Shown: positions 27,862 to 36,887, counted from the first letter of the stretch. The stretch is DNA of 64,000 bases from CAWJTN01 sp963845895 (GCA_963845895.1 CAWJTN010000001.1:310001-374000), one strand, 5' to 3'. Notes: generated by a model from the letters alone, not told the origin. Program-made: numbers and translations.

Positions 27862-30800
27862 ATGTTTAAATTGTTTCTTTTTCTTTCCTCAATATTAATT
27901 ATTTTTTATTCCATATCTTTTATTCATTTTAAATCTCCTGGTATTAAAATTTATGCTCAATCCCCATCTCCAACTCCCTCATCATCTGACTGGTATATGT
28001 CAGGAGCCAATCCTCAAAGAACATCATGGGTCTCTGAAGAGGTGAGAGGTAACTTAAATGTAGAATGGTACCAACCAATAGAACCATATATCCCTTACAA
28101 GGTACAACCAATCTTTAGTAATGGTGTGGCCTATATCTCTACCTCCAAAGGTCTTTATGCTTTTGATCTGGGAGGAACATATACCACTGGTCAATCAAGA
28201 GTTAAATGGGTCTATCCTACAGAACTTCCATTAGGTAACTCACCAACTGTAGTAACAGTCAATGGAAGACTAACTGCATATGTAGGAGGCTATGATCATA
28301 AGGTTCATGCCATAGATGCAACAACTGGATTAGATATCTCAGGATATACTCCTTATGAAGCAACAGCTGGTTTTGAAACTAACCCTCTGGTTATCCAAGA
28401 TTCTTTAACTGGAATTATTTCTTCAAATCCCGTTATCTTCTCAGGTAATCGTGATGGTTACTTTTATGCCTTGGATGCCGTCACCGGAGTAAAGCTGTGG
28501 AGTTTTGCCGCAACTGGTGAATCAGGCACTCTTACTCCTCAACCCATATTATTTAGCGCTGCCTACAAGAATGGTACGATCTACTTTGCCGCTCAAGACA
28601 ACTGTGCTTATGCCCTAAATACCAATGGTACCCAGAAATGGAAGAAGTGCGGTTTTCCAGGTCAAGGTTTCCACACCTATTGGCCGGTAGTTTATCTCAA
28701 CAAATCGACCGGAAAAGATTATGTCGTTTTTACTACCGGAGAAAATTTTCGAATAGGAGCTGGTGATTTTGGGCCGACTGGAAATTATGCTCCCGGTTTA
28801 CCCGGTTGGGAAACTGAATACCTTTACTCGGGCGGTAGTACCAATGGGTATATCGGCACGGCTGGAACAGTCTCTGGAGATTGGGCTGCGGGAACGCAAA
28901 CTTTCGATGCCAGTAAGATTACCAATTATTACGCTAATTATCCGAATCACCGTACTATCTTTGTCTTAGACAGTACTAATGGTCAAGAATACACGTACAC
29001 CGACCCTGTGAGCGGTAAACCGACGTATGCTCCATTTACTCACTCAGGAGTAGCGCACGGAGGAGTACGATACCCGTCGGTGGTTAACGGCATAGATGGG
29101 GTGCTTTACGAACAGACTGCCTACGATGCTGGCGGATGGGTATCCCGGGGAGCTCCCGTAGGCTGGAAATTCGGAACACAGTACATAAGCAGAGTCGCCC
29201 AGGAATCAGGTACCACTGACACAACAGCCTCTGACGAACCATCAGCTTTTTCATCCGGAGGTAGAATCATCTACAACTCGTTGTGTTGTGACCGCATAGC
29301 TGGAGGCTTTGACGTTACGATTCCTTACGGACAGACTGATCCGTCCGGCGGTAAAAGGTACTGGACATATTTTGGATACAGTCTCAATTCAATTGTTCCG
29401 GATTATGATCAAATGTACAACGATGGGACCAGTTCGTACACCGACACAAATGGTTTTCAGGAATATACAGGAGTGAAATATGGTACCAACACTGTTGGAA
29501 TTTACGGCAAGCACGGGACAGATCAGAGTCCAGCAATACCATATCAGGGAAAATTGTATTTCTTGAGAGGAAACTCGCTGATTGCTTTCGGACCCAGCGG
29601 TTCTGCAACCAAGCTGACCTATTCATCAATCACTCCCGCACCCGCAGCAACTATATCAACAACGTCGGTTCAGGTTCAGCAAAAACTAGAAAGTGAGGTG
29701 CAAAAAATGCTAGCAGCCGGGCATCTGCAACCTGGTTACCACGCTGCCGGCATCATTGATCAATATGGACAAGGTGGTTATACGAATGATAGTGAGTATG
29801 GAGAAATTTTTGACTACTTCTCTAATCCCGCGGACACTGTCGTCTCTTTAGTCCAGGCTTTGCCCTATATATCTTCATCTGTCCAGAGCCAGGTAAAAAC
29901 ATATATCCAGACCTATTACGGTCCGGGTGAACCATACGATTTTACCAAATTTGTCCTGAGCGGATGGGATACGGGAGCTTCCCGGATGGCTTTCAGTATT
30001 CCCGAAGATGTTACTTCCCTTTACAAGTTAGGCACCAATCCCAAGTACTCTAAAAGAACAACTCCAAAGTGCGGTTTTTGCGGCTATTGGCAATGGTTTG
30101 ATCCTTACAATTTTTACGCCGGTTGGAAATATGCTCAAACTTTCGGCAATAACGCCACAGCGGCCAATGTTATCCTGACGGCAATGGAAGGTAATGGTCA
30201 TCCTGTCCCTGAATCTCCAGCCCCGGATGCAAATTTATTGTTGAAACCCTATTGGATGAATCAATATCTGGCTGGTTACTTAGGTTATTTGAATTTGCTG
30301 CAAATGGCCAGAAAAGCCGATGACGCGACGATACGCGGATACTACAATCATTTACTTAGCTTACGAACAGCTAATTTCAGCGTCAATTGGCCGATTGCCA
30401 TCACCAACGAGGAGGATCCCAAGCGGGCCCTAGGTATTATGCGCAACTTCTTTTATATGACTCCGGAAATAGGTGATTACATGAACAAAAATATAAGCTC
30501 AAATACTTTACAACAAGCAATTGATGAGTATAACTATTTAGCTCCTTACTGGTTTGTTTCCAAATTTGATGATTCGTATAATGAAAGTACTCTGGAACCT
30601 CTTTATGATTACCCCGCTCTTTTCCAGGCCAAGGCCTATGTTCTAAAACAACCTTTTTCTGAACTGGGTAAATGGCTTGATGTTCCCGCCTTTCAAGTTG
30701 GAGATCTTTTCTATATCCAAAATCTAGTTGCAGCTTTAGATTCTGCAAATGCATCTCTTACTCCAACAGTTGTTCCAACTCCAGCTGGTGACATCAATGG

Positions 30801-30939
30801 AGATGGGAAAATAGATGGGGGAGACTTAGTTGTTCTTTTACAAAAGTATCTAACAACTGATATTACATCAGATTTAAATAAAGACGGTATAGTCAACTTC
30901 ATCGATGGTGGAATATTGATGGGGAACATTGGAAAATAA
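27862..30939 (+). CDS. Secreted PQQ-like beta-propeller protein with a C-terminal dockerin
   Basis: This 1025-residue protein has an N-terminal hydrophobic segment (residues 1-25) and a Ser/Pro-rich linker, consistent with export. Residues about 40-610 carry repeats of the PQQ/Trp-propeller type (HAIDATTG, YALDAVTGVKLWSF, YALNTNGTQKW, FVLDSTNGQEY). Residues about 615-960 are helix-rich and unrecognised. The last ~50 residues (GDINGDGKIDGGDL, then SDLNKDGIVNFIDGGIL) form two Ca-binding loops of a type I dockerin. The stretch about 28560-30470 is visibly richer in G and C than its neighbours, so part of the gene may be acquired. Function is unknown; adhesion or complex assembly outside the cell is likely. 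Confidence 0.7.
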   Translation: MFKLFLFLSSILIIFYSISFIHFKSPGIKIYAQSPSPTPSSSDWYMSGANPQRTSWVSEEVRGNLNVEWYQPIEPYIPYKVQPIFSNGVAYISTSKGLYAFDLGGTYTTGQSRVKWVYPTELPLGNSPTVVTVNGRLTAYVGGYDHKVHAIDATTGLDISGYTPYEATAGFETNPLVIQDSLTGIISSNPVIFSGNRDGYFYALDAVTGVKLWSFAATGESGTLTPQPILFSAAYKNGTIYFAAQDNCAYALNTNGTQKWKKCGFPGQGFHTYWPVVYLNKSTGKDYVVFTTGENFRIGAGDFGPTGNYAPGLPGWETEYLYSGGSTNGYIGTAGTVSGDWAAGTQTFDASKITNYYANYPNHRTIFVLDSTNGQEYTYTDPVSGKPTYAPFTHSGVAHGGVRYPSVVNGIDGVLYEQTAYDAGGWVSRGAPVGWKFGTQYISRVAQESGTTDTTASDEPSAFSSGGRIIYNSLCCDRIAGGFDVTIPYGQTDPSGGKRYWTYFGYSLNSIVPDYDQMYNDGTSSYTDTNGFQEYTGVKYGTNTVGIYGKHGTDQSPAIPYQGKLYFLRGNSLIAFGPSGSATKLTYSSITPAPAATISTTSVQVQQKLESEVQKMLAAGHLQPGYHAAGIIDQYGQGGYTNDSEYGEIFDYFSNPADTVVSLVQALPYISSSVQSQVKTYIQTYYGPGEPYDFTKFVLSGWDTGASRMAFSIPEDVTSLYKLGTNPKYSKRTTPKCGFCGYWQWFDPYNFYAGWKYAQTFGNNATAANVILTAMEGNGHPVPESPAPDANLLLKPYWMNQYLAGYLGYLNLLQMARKADDATIRGYYNHLLSLRTANFSVNWPIAITNEEDPKRALGIMRNFFYMTPEIGDYMNKNISSNTLQQAIDEYNYLAPYWFVSKFDDSYNESTLEPLYDYPALFQAKAYVLKQPFSELGKWLDVPAFQVGDLFYIQNLVAALDSANASLTPTVVPTPAGDINGDGKIDGGDLVVLLQKYLTTDITSDLNKDGIVNFIDGGILMGNIGK

Positions 30940-30985
30940 TTTTCACGGTTGTTTTTTTAATTTTTTCTTGCTATCCTTGATTATT

Positions 30986-31441
30986 ATGGAAAACTTAACA
31001 ACCAATCAAAAAATTATCCATGATTTAAACCCTCAAAACCAAAATAAAAGCTTCACATTTGCTCGTTTTTTCTCTTTCTTGCTAATAGTCATTGTAGCTG
31101 GAGCGGTATTAGGATTTGTCTTTGCTAAAGTAAAAAGTAGCTCTTCCAAAACTTCCAAAAATCAACAAACACAGACATCAACATCTGACAAATCTGCAGG
31201 AATAGCTGATAAAAAAACATTCAAAGATCAAGCTGAGGGCACCTTAAGGGAAGGAGGAGCTGATGGGGAAGGAAATTTCCATCTGGAAAGGCCAGGAGGT
31301 GATTCTCAAAATGTATATCTAACTTCAACTACAGTAGATTTATCTCAATATATAGGCAAAAAGGTCAGAGTTTGGGGTCAAACGTTTCAGGCTCAAAAAG
31401 CTGGCTGGCTTATGGACGTGGGGCTAGTTGAAGTTCTATGA
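30986..31441 (+). CDS. Membrane-anchored protein with a small OB-like C-terminal domain
   Basis: The protein is 151 residues from ATG 30986 (MENLTTNQKIIHDLN). An in-frame ATG at 30929 lies inside the upstream gene and its extra residues are unconserved in style. A single membrane helix lies near residues 27-48, followed by a Ser/Thr-rich linker and a ~70-residue outer domain. That domain contains YLTSTTVDLSQYIGKKVRVWGQT, a pattern of short OB-fold proteins seen in CPR envelope genes. Its stop overlaps the ftsE start as ATGA, so it is translationally coupled to the ftsEX unit. Confidence 0.55.
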   Translation: MENLTTNQKIIHDLNPQNQNKSFTFARFFSFLLIVIVAGAVLGFVFAKVKSSSSKTSKNQQTQTSTSDKSAGIADKKTFKDQAEGTLREGGADGEGNFHLERPGGDSQNVYLTSTTVDLSQYIGKKVRVWGQTFQAQKAGWLMDVGLVEVL

Positions 31442-32115
31442 TTAAATTTGAAAAAATAACCAAAAAATTCCCCTTGGGTAATGTTGCTCTTGACGATATA
31501 TCTTTTGAAATAGAAGATAAGGAGTTTGTTTTTATCGTGGGCCCATCAGGTGCAGGAAAGACTACTATTCTAAACATCATCCTTAGAAATCTACTTCCTT
31601 CCTCTGGAACTGCTTTAGTAGATAATTTTGAAATTACTTCAAAAAAGTTCAATCAGGTTGAAGTACTAAGAAGAAAGATGGGAATGATATTTCAGGATTT
31701 TAAGATCCTTTTTGACAAAAATGTTTTTGAAAATATTGCTCTAAGTTTAAAGGTAGTTAATACCACAGAAGACATTATTAAAACTGAAGTAAAACACGCA
31801 TTAGAACTTGTAGGATTATCTAAAAAAGAAAAATCTTTTCCAATCCAATTGTCAGCAGGCGAATTACAAAGAGTTGCTATAGCAAGAGCTATAGTTGGAA
31901 ATAGAGACATCATAATGGCAGATGAACCAACTGGAAATTTGGACCCAGAGACCACCTGGGACATTATGAAAATTTTTAAGAAACTCGATGGCAAAAAAAC
32001 AATTATAATTGCAACTCATAATACGGATGTCGTAAATAGTTTCCAAAAAAGGGTGATGGTTTTGAAGGAAGGAAAACTTATCAACGATCAAGAAAAAGGA
32101 GGATATGAGATATGA
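31438..32115 (+). CDS. ftsE: Cell-division ABC ATPase FtsE
   Basis: The 225-residue ABC ATPase has Walker A GPSGAGKT at residues 35-42, the Q-loop in MGMIFQDFKI (81-90), the signature LSAGELQRVAIARAI (138-152), and Walker B IIMADEP with the catalytic glutamate (158-164). The GNLDP D-loop follows. It pairs with the adjacent FtsX, whose start overlaps its stop by four bases (ATGA). In other bacteria FtsEX couples ATP hydrolysis in the cytoplasm to activation of peptidoglycan hydrolases outside, during division. The next gene downstream of ftsX is such a candidate hydrolase. Confidence 0.92.
   Translation: MIKFEKITKKFPLGNVALDDISFEIEDKEFVFIVGPSGAGKTTILNIILRNLLPSSGTALVDNFEITSKKFNQVEVLRRKMGMIFQDFKILFDKNVFENIALSLKVVNTTEDIIKTEVKHALELVGLSKKEKSFPIQLSAGELQRVAIARAIVGNRDIIMADEPTGNLDPETTWDIMKIFKKLDGKKTIIIATHNTDVVNSFQKRVMVLKEGKLINDQEKGGYEI
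32098..32111 (+). promoter_or_regulatory. Strong Shine-Dalgarno for ftsX
   Basis: GGAGG at 32098-32102 is nine bases before the ftsX ATG at 32112. It shows that internal operon genes use SD-led initiation, in contrast to the leaderless first genes. Confidence 0.6.
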
Positions 32116-33005
32116 GTGAAATTTTAACATCTATACGAAGAACTCCCTATCAATCATTAGCCGCATTCTTAATTCTTTTCTTCACTCTACTTTTATCTTC
32201 TGCAATGTTTGTTTCCTTAAGTTTCCTTTATGGACTCTTATCATATGTAGAAACTAGACCACAAGTCACTGTTTATTTCCAAACAAACACTGAAACTAAT
32301 CAGATATATAAAATAAGAGACTCTCTGATGAGTTCCGGAAAGGTAGAAACAATTAAATATATATCTAAAGACGATGCTTATAAGATATATAAACAGCTGA
32401 ATAAAGACAATCCTCTTCTTTTAGAAATGGTCTCGTCTGATGTTCTACCCGCCTCTTTAGAGATATATGCAAAAAAGCCAGCATATTTACCTCAAATAGC
32501 AGATTTCTTAAAAAAACAGCCAGGAGTGGACGAAGTTAACTTTCAGAAAGATATTGTAGATAGACTTCTTTCTTTAACAAATGTTTTAAGAAAAACAACA
32601 ATTATTTTTTTTACTTTTCTTATTCTTTTATCAATACTTGTTCTAACCACAACTACTCTTTTCAAAATTGCTATGAAGAAGGATGAGATCGAGGTCTTAA
32701 GACTTTTGGGCGCAAGTAATTTTTATATTAAAAAACCTTTTTTGCTGGAGGCAGTATTTTTAGGTCTCGCTGCTTCAGTTTGCTCGTTTCTACTTGTTTT
32801 ATTAGTTCTTTTTGCTTTAAATCCTTTTTTCAATTCTTATCTTTCTGGTATCCACACTCTATCCTTAAGTACTGATTTTTTCCAGTTAAGTGTTTGGCCA
32901 ATAAATGCCATATTTCTTTCAGCCACTTTTATACTCTCTTCTTTATTTGGTATAAGTATTGCAGTAGCGGCAAGCCTTATAGCCACTCAAAAATTCCTAA
33001 AATAA
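32112..33005 (+). CDS. ftsX: Cell-division permease FtsX
   Basis: The 297-residue membrane protein has the FtsX layout: a cytoplasmic N-terminus, a first helix near residues 16-40, a large outer loop (about 45-160) containing VTVYFQTN and VEFxKD-like VNFQKDIVDRLL, and three further helices near 170-195, 215-245 and 270-292. The cytoplasmic coupling segment KDEIEVLRLLGASNFYIKKPFLLEA is typical of the family. The outer loop is where other FtsX proteins contact the coiled-coil hydrolase that they activate. Confidence 0.9.
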   Translation: MSEILTSIRRTPYQSLAAFLILFFTLLLSSAMFVSLSFLYGLLSYVETRPQVTVYFQTNTETNQIYKIRDSLMSSGKVETIKYISKDDAYKIYKQLNKDNPLLLEMVSSDVLPASLEIYAKKPAYLPQIADFLKKQPGVDEVNFQKDIVDRLLSLTNVLRKTTIIFFTFLILLSILVLTTTTLFKIAMKKDEIEVLRLLGASNFYIKKPFLLEAVFLGLAASVCSFLLVLLVLFALNPFFNSYLSGIHTLSLSTDFFQLSVWPINAIFLSATFILSSLFGISIAVAASLIATQKFLK

Positions 33006-33011
33006 TTTAGC

Positions 33012-33028
33012 TATAATTAATATATTAA
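33012..33028 (+). promoter_or_regulatory. -10 box upstream of the coiled-coil peptidase gene
   Basis: TATAAT at 33012-33017 lies 11 bases before the ATG at 33029, so the gene can be transcribed separately from ftsEX with a very short leader. Confidence 0.4.
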
Positions 33029-34225
33029 ATGAAAAAGCTTATAGTTTTATTTCTATCTATATTTTTTTGGGTTATTTCTCTTTCATTAATCGGTTCAACT
33101 AAAATAGAAGCGGCGGACTGCATGGAAATAAGCGATGTAACAGAAAGAATTAACTGCCTACAGAATAAACTTAATGAATTAAGCAATACGGAGAATACTT
33201 TGTCATCACAAATACAATATATAGATACTCAAACCTACCTTACTCAATTAAAAATTGTAGAAACTGAAAATAAAATCACATCAACTCAAAATGAAATAGA
33301 AATTTTATCTTCCCGAATTGATGGATTAAACAATTCCCTTGATTATCTCTCTAAATTACTATTAGATAAGGTGGTCGCAAGTTACAAACAACGATCTGTC
33401 TCTCTTTTTAATTTACTTTTAGATAGCGTCAATGCTACAGATTTAATTGACAGAATAAAATATTTAAGAAGTGCACAAGAAAGCAACCAGAAACTTTTGG
33501 TTCAGGTACAAGAAACAAAACTTAACTTCGAAGAGCAAAAACAGTTAAGAGAAACTAAAAAAAAAGAGTTAGACACTTTACAATCAACTTTGAATCAGCA
33601 GAAGATTGATCTGCAAAACCAACTTGACGCAAAGAAAAATTTGCTTGCAGCCACACAGAATAGTGAAACGGTTTATAAAGATCTCCTAGAAAAGGCTAAA
33701 GAAGAACTCGCCGGATTTTCTGCATTTACACAGTCCGCTGGTGGTGGTCTTACAACCTTTGGCAATGGTAGCAATGGGTGGTATTACACTCAAAGAGATC
33801 CTAGTTGGGGAAATATGCTTTTACCAGGATCTTCTTCTTCAGTCTTACAGGCTGGATGTGCAGTAACATCTGTAGCAATGGTTTGTAAAAGTTATGGACA
33901 AAACGAAGATCCAGCTACAATAGTTGGAAATCCTAATAACTTTATTGCCGGAGATTTATGGAACTGGGCATTCAGCTGCAGTGGAAAAACAACAGATTGG
34001 ATTGGAACTTCACAAGACCAGGTGAAAAACTATGTAAAAAATAATACACCAGTAATACTAAAACTTTCTGCTCCAAGTGTGTCAGGGCTACATTTTGTAG
34101 TAGCTTTTGGTTGGGATGACGGTAAAAATGACTTTAAGATTCATGATCCCTTTTACGGTCCTGATAAATTCTTTTCTGACAGATACAATTGGTCTCAAGT
34201 AATTACAGCTATTGCTATTCATTAA
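33029..34225 (+). CDS. Secreted coiled-coil protein with a C39-like cysteine peptidase domain (candidate FtsEX effector)
   Basis: The 398-residue protein has a signal peptide (about 1-29, ending IEA-AD), a long heptad-rich coiled coil (about 40-230), a short Gly/Thr linker, and a C-terminal papain-like domain (about 250-398). The domain has Cys277 in LQAGCAVTSVAMV, His355 in GLHFVVAFGWDD and Asp373 in IHDPFYG, a plausible C39 peptidase_2 triad. The layout matches FtsEX-regulated wall hydrolases such as PcsB and EnvC, whose catalytic domains are instead CHAP or LytM. Its position directly after ftsX makes it a good candidate for the septal wall hydrolase of this organism. Confidence 0.75.
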   Translation: MKKLIVLFLSIFFWVISLSLIGSTKIEAADCMEISDVTERINCLQNKLNELSNTENTLSSQIQYIDTQTYLTQLKIVETENKITSTQNEIEILSSRIDGLNNSLDYLSKLLLDKVVASYKQRSVSLFNLLLDSVNATDLIDRIKYLRSAQESNQKLLVQVQETKLNFEEQKQLRETKKKELDTLQSTLNQQKIDLQNQLDAKKNLLAATQNSETVYKDLLEKAKEELAGFSAFTQSAGGGLTTFGNGSNGWYYTQRDPSWGNMLLPGSSSSVLQAGCAVTSVAMVCKSYGQNEDPATIVGNPNNFIAGDLWNWAFSCSGKTTDWIGTSQDQVKNYVKNNTPVILKLSAPSVSGLHFVVAFGWDDGKNDFKIHDPFYGPDKFFSDRYNWSQVITAIAIH

Positions 34226-34265
34226 TCTTTGTCGCTTATAATCCATTGACAAAGATCTATGTAAT

Positions 34266-34360
34266 ATGTCAAATGTAAAATGTATTATCCAATGATAAAT
34301 CTACAAAAGATAAGAAGATTTGAGATTTGGATTTTACATTTAACATCTAACATTTGACAT
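34266..34360. repeat. Imperfect long inverted repeat in the 138-base gap
   Basis: The left arm (34266-34292) starts ATGTCAAATGTAAAATGT, and the right arm (34327-34360) ends CTAACATTTGACAT. The arms are imperfect reverse complements separated by about 35 bases. The right arm ends four bases before the start codon at 34364. It may be a mobile palindromic element or a regulatory hairpin. Confidence 0.5.
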
Positions 34361-34363
34361 TTT

Positions 34364-35593
34364 ATGAAGGTAATTGCTATTTTTTTAATCGTTGCTTTTA
34401 TATTCACATATTTTTCTAATAGTGTTTACGCTGTTACAATAACAATTAATAACTATCCCACAGAAATCACATTGGATCCTTTCACTATGGATGTCACTAT
34501 CGATGGAGCTGGAGCTGGAACAAACTATTTAAGAATTGATTTATATAAGCCATCAACTACTAATTATTTCGGAGAAACATTCAACGGAACAGATTATTAT
34601 AGAGGAACAGACTATACTCAATATTTAAAAATAACAATATTATCCGGCATTACTTGGTCAGGTCAACTGCAAGGAAGAGTTGGTGAAGCTGCGGCAACTG
34701 AATATGATGGACCTGGAACTTATAAATTAAGAATAAGAAGATATACTACTTCCGGCAATAATAACTCAACTGAGGCTAATAATAGTGCGGTTGATCTAAA
34801 TATTAATATACCGATTCCTACGTCAACCCCCACCGACACTCCAATCCCCTCTCCTTCTCCTTTATTTACGCCTGAGCCAACTGAAATTCAGTCAAATCCT
34901 AATCCAACGCCTCAATCTTATGATAATATTTTTATCTCCGAAGCAATGGTTTACCCGGAAAGTAACTCCAATGAATGGGTAGAAATTTTTAATAACAATG
35001 ATCTTCTTGCAACTCTTGATAATTGGTATATAGATGATATTGAAAATGGAGGATCCGCACCTAAAAAATTTTCTTTAACAATCCCTCCTAAAAGTTATGC
35101 CACCTTTGATCTTTCTTCCTCAATCTTCAATAACGACGGGGACAGTGTAAGACTCATGGACTTTAACCAGATTGAAAAAGATAGTTTCCAATATCAAAAT
35201 GCAGAGGTTGGGAAAAGTTTGGGGAGAACAAGTTTTGACAACGATGTTTTTTGTCTTCAAATTCCCTCAAAAGGGACCAACAATAATTCATGTCTGAATC
35301 CAACCTCAGCAAATTCTACTGCTACAAACTCCCCCACTCCGGAAAAGTCAATTTCTCAATTACCTACTGTAACTTTAAAAGCAACAAATTATTTGATAAC
35401 TATTAACAGTCAGAAAAGTTTAGATACGATACCTACAGGATTCGAAGAAAATAATATTTTAGGAGCTTCAACAGAGGCAAAACTATCCAGAATTCAACAA
35501 ACTAAACCTTATCTTCTTTCTCTCTCCTTTGCATCTTTTTCCTACTCAATAATTACTTTAATCTCAGTCTTACTTAAACTTAAAATACATTAA
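34364..35593 (+). CDS. Secreted protein with a lamin-tail domain
   Basis: The 409-residue protein has a signal peptide (about 1-23, ending VYA), a beta-rich domain (24-150), a Pro/Thr-rich linker (about 152-185), and a lamin-tail domain (LTD) at about 190-310. The LTD is marked by NIFISEAMVYPESNSNEWVEI and LDNWYIDD. A C-terminal hydrophobic helix (about 385-405) should anchor it in the membrane. LTD domains occur in bacterial surface proteins next to nucleases and hydrolases and probably bind other proteins or glycans. No catalytic domain is visible. Confidence 0.7.
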   Translation: MKVIAIFLIVAFIFTYFSNSVYAVTITINNYPTEITLDPFTMDVTIDGAGAGTNYLRIDLYKPSTTNYFGETFNGTDYYRGTDYTQYLKITILSGITWSGQLQGRVGEAAATEYDGPGTYKLRIRRYTTSGNNNSTEANNSAVDLNINIPIPTSTPTDTPIPSPSPLFTPEPTEIQSNPNPTPQSYDNIFISEAMVYPESNSNEWVEIFNNNDLLATLDNWYIDDIENGGSAPKKFSLTIPPKSYATFDLSSSIFNNDGDSVRLMDFNQIEKDSFQYQNAEVGKSLGRTSFDNDVFCLQIPSKGTNNNSCLNPTSANSTATNSPTPEKSISQLPTVTLKATNYLITINSQKSLDTIPTGFEENNILGASTEAKLSRIQQTKPYLLSLSFASFSYSIITLISVLLKLKIH

Positions 35594-35639
35594 TAAAACT
35601 TTCTATTATTTTGTATATTTATATTAATAACCATGTCTT

Positions 35640-36509
35640 ATGAGATCTATAAAGAAATTTATCCATAATTTATTTGTCCCTCATGAAAATAATAACTTTC
35701 GAGCAAAGTCACTTCATATAGATTTTTTGACTTTCTATTTACTATTGGCTTTGGTTTTGACTTTTGGATTTAAAACACTTTATGCTAAATCTGGTGACGT
35801 CCTCGGGTTTGCTACAGATATTACCGTAGATAAACTATATCAGCTCACAAACCAAGTCAGACAAGAAAATCAACTCCCTACTCTCTCTTATAACGATCAA
35901 TTAGCTCTTGCTGCTCAAAGAAAAGCAGCTGATATGTTTGCAAAAAATTATTGGGCCCATTATGCTCCTGACGGAAAGACACCCTGGGATTTTATTCTTT
36001 CAACAGGATATCAGTATGAATTTGCTGGAGAAAATCTGGCCAAAAATTTTTTGTTTAGTCAAAATGTAATGGATGCATGGATGAATTCAGAGAGCCACAA
36101 AGAAAATATCTTAAGGAAAGATTATACTCAAGTCGGCTTTGCAGTCGTAAACGGAGTCTTAAATGGTGAAGAGACTACTTTAGTTGTTCAGATATTTGGC
36201 AAACCATTAGTCGCACCTATCGCCAAACAACCAGAAACTAATAGTCCCGTGGTTGAAGCAAAACAACCTGAAGGAAACCAATTGATATTGGCTCAGAAAA
36301 CTCCCTCAAATACCAATACACTTGCGCAGCTTTCGCTAAATACAAGTTTGATTTTTATGACTTTCTTTGTTATTGCAATCGGTCTAGATTTCTATTTTGC
36401 TACTAAACTTAAAATTATAAGAATTGGTAGTAAAAATTTAGCCCATTTAATCTTTATTGGTTTTTTGTTGTTAGGTCTTTTGATCTTTACAAAAGGAGCT
36501 ATTTTATAA
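35640..36509 (+). CDS. Membrane-anchored CAP/SCP-domain protein
   Basis: The 289-residue protein has an N-terminal membrane segment (about 29-48) and an outer CAP domain (about 60-190) with LYQLTNQVRQENQLPTLSYN, AHYAPDGKTPWDF, YEFAGENLAKNF and the SESHKENIL signature. His and Glu at these positions form the conserved CAP cleft. Two membrane helices lie near the C-terminus (about 234-255 and 268-285), an unusual double anchoring. Bacterial CAP proteins are common in CPR envelopes; their role is not established. Confidence 0.8.
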   Translation: MRSIKKFIHNLFVPHENNNFRAKSLHIDFLTFYLLLALVLTFGFKTLYAKSGDVLGFATDITVDKLYQLTNQVRQENQLPTLSYNDQLALAAQRKAADMFAKNYWAHYAPDGKTPWDFILSTGYQYEFAGENLAKNFLFSQNVMDAWMNSESHKENILRKDYTQVGFAVVNGVLNGEETTLVVQIFGKPLVAPIAKQPETNSPVVEAKQPEGNQLILAQKTPSNTNTLAQLSLNTSLIFMTFFVIAIGLDFYFATKLKIIRIGSKNLAHLIFIGFLLLGLLIFTKGAIL

Positions 36510-36513
36510 CTTT

Positions 36514-36798
36514 ATGTTAAGTTTTTTGAAACAAATAAAAAAAGAGTTTAAAAAGAATCTTTTCGATTATCTGCTTCTAATGACTGCCGGAGTATTATTT
36601 CTGATTTCGATTAATGTCTTTAAGGGAGAAAGCTTAATTGAGTTTATTATTCTTTTTATGTTTGTTTCATTTTATATACTCTGGGGAATTTATCATCATA
36701 TCATAGAAGATAGCCTCCATCTAAAAACTGTGGTAGAATATGTTCTTATTGCTTTTACTCTTATGTTTCTTTTAAAAATTATCATTTTACCAAGATAA
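36514..36798 (+). CDS. Small membrane protein of unknown function
   Basis: This 94-residue protein has three predicted membrane helices (about 18-35, 41-58 and 72-91) and a basic N-terminus (LKQIKKEFKKNLF). I recognise no family. It follows the CAP-domain gene by four bases and may be co-transcribed with it. A gap of 89 bases, largely filled by a palindromic repeat, separates it from rmlA. Confidence 0.55.
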   Translation: MLSFLKQIKKEFKKNLFDYLLLMTAGVLFLISINVFKGESLIEFIILFMFVSFYILWGIYHHIIEDSLHLKTVVEYVLIAFTLMFLLKIIILPR

Positions 36799-36810
36799 TA
36801 TCACTTTCTT

Positions 36811-36872
36811 TGTCATTTCGAGGGAGCGCAGCGACCGAGAAATCTAGATCCCTCGCTAACGCTCGGGATGAC
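36811..36872. repeat. 62-bp palindromic element before rmlA
   Basis: The element starts TGTCATTTCGAGGGAGCGCA and ends GCTCGGGATGACA; the arms are near reverse complements (TGTCAT-CGAG / CTCG-ATGACA with AGATC in the middle). It ends 15 bases before the rmlA ATG. I recognise this as the widespread TGTCAT...ATGACA palindrome class of bacterial intergenic repeats. Confidence 0.65.
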
Positions 36873-36887
36873 AGAGAGGATCGAAAT

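Noticed and set aside
28763..30929. Open frames on both strands inside the beta-propeller gene
   Set aside because: They are shadows of one long, clearly coding frame with propeller and dockerin motifs; none has its own promoter or recognisable domain.
36810..36887. A 26-residue N-terminal extension of RmlA
   Set aside because: It would be the translation of the palindromic repeat. The conserved nucleotide-binding start MKGVILAGG fits ATG 36888.
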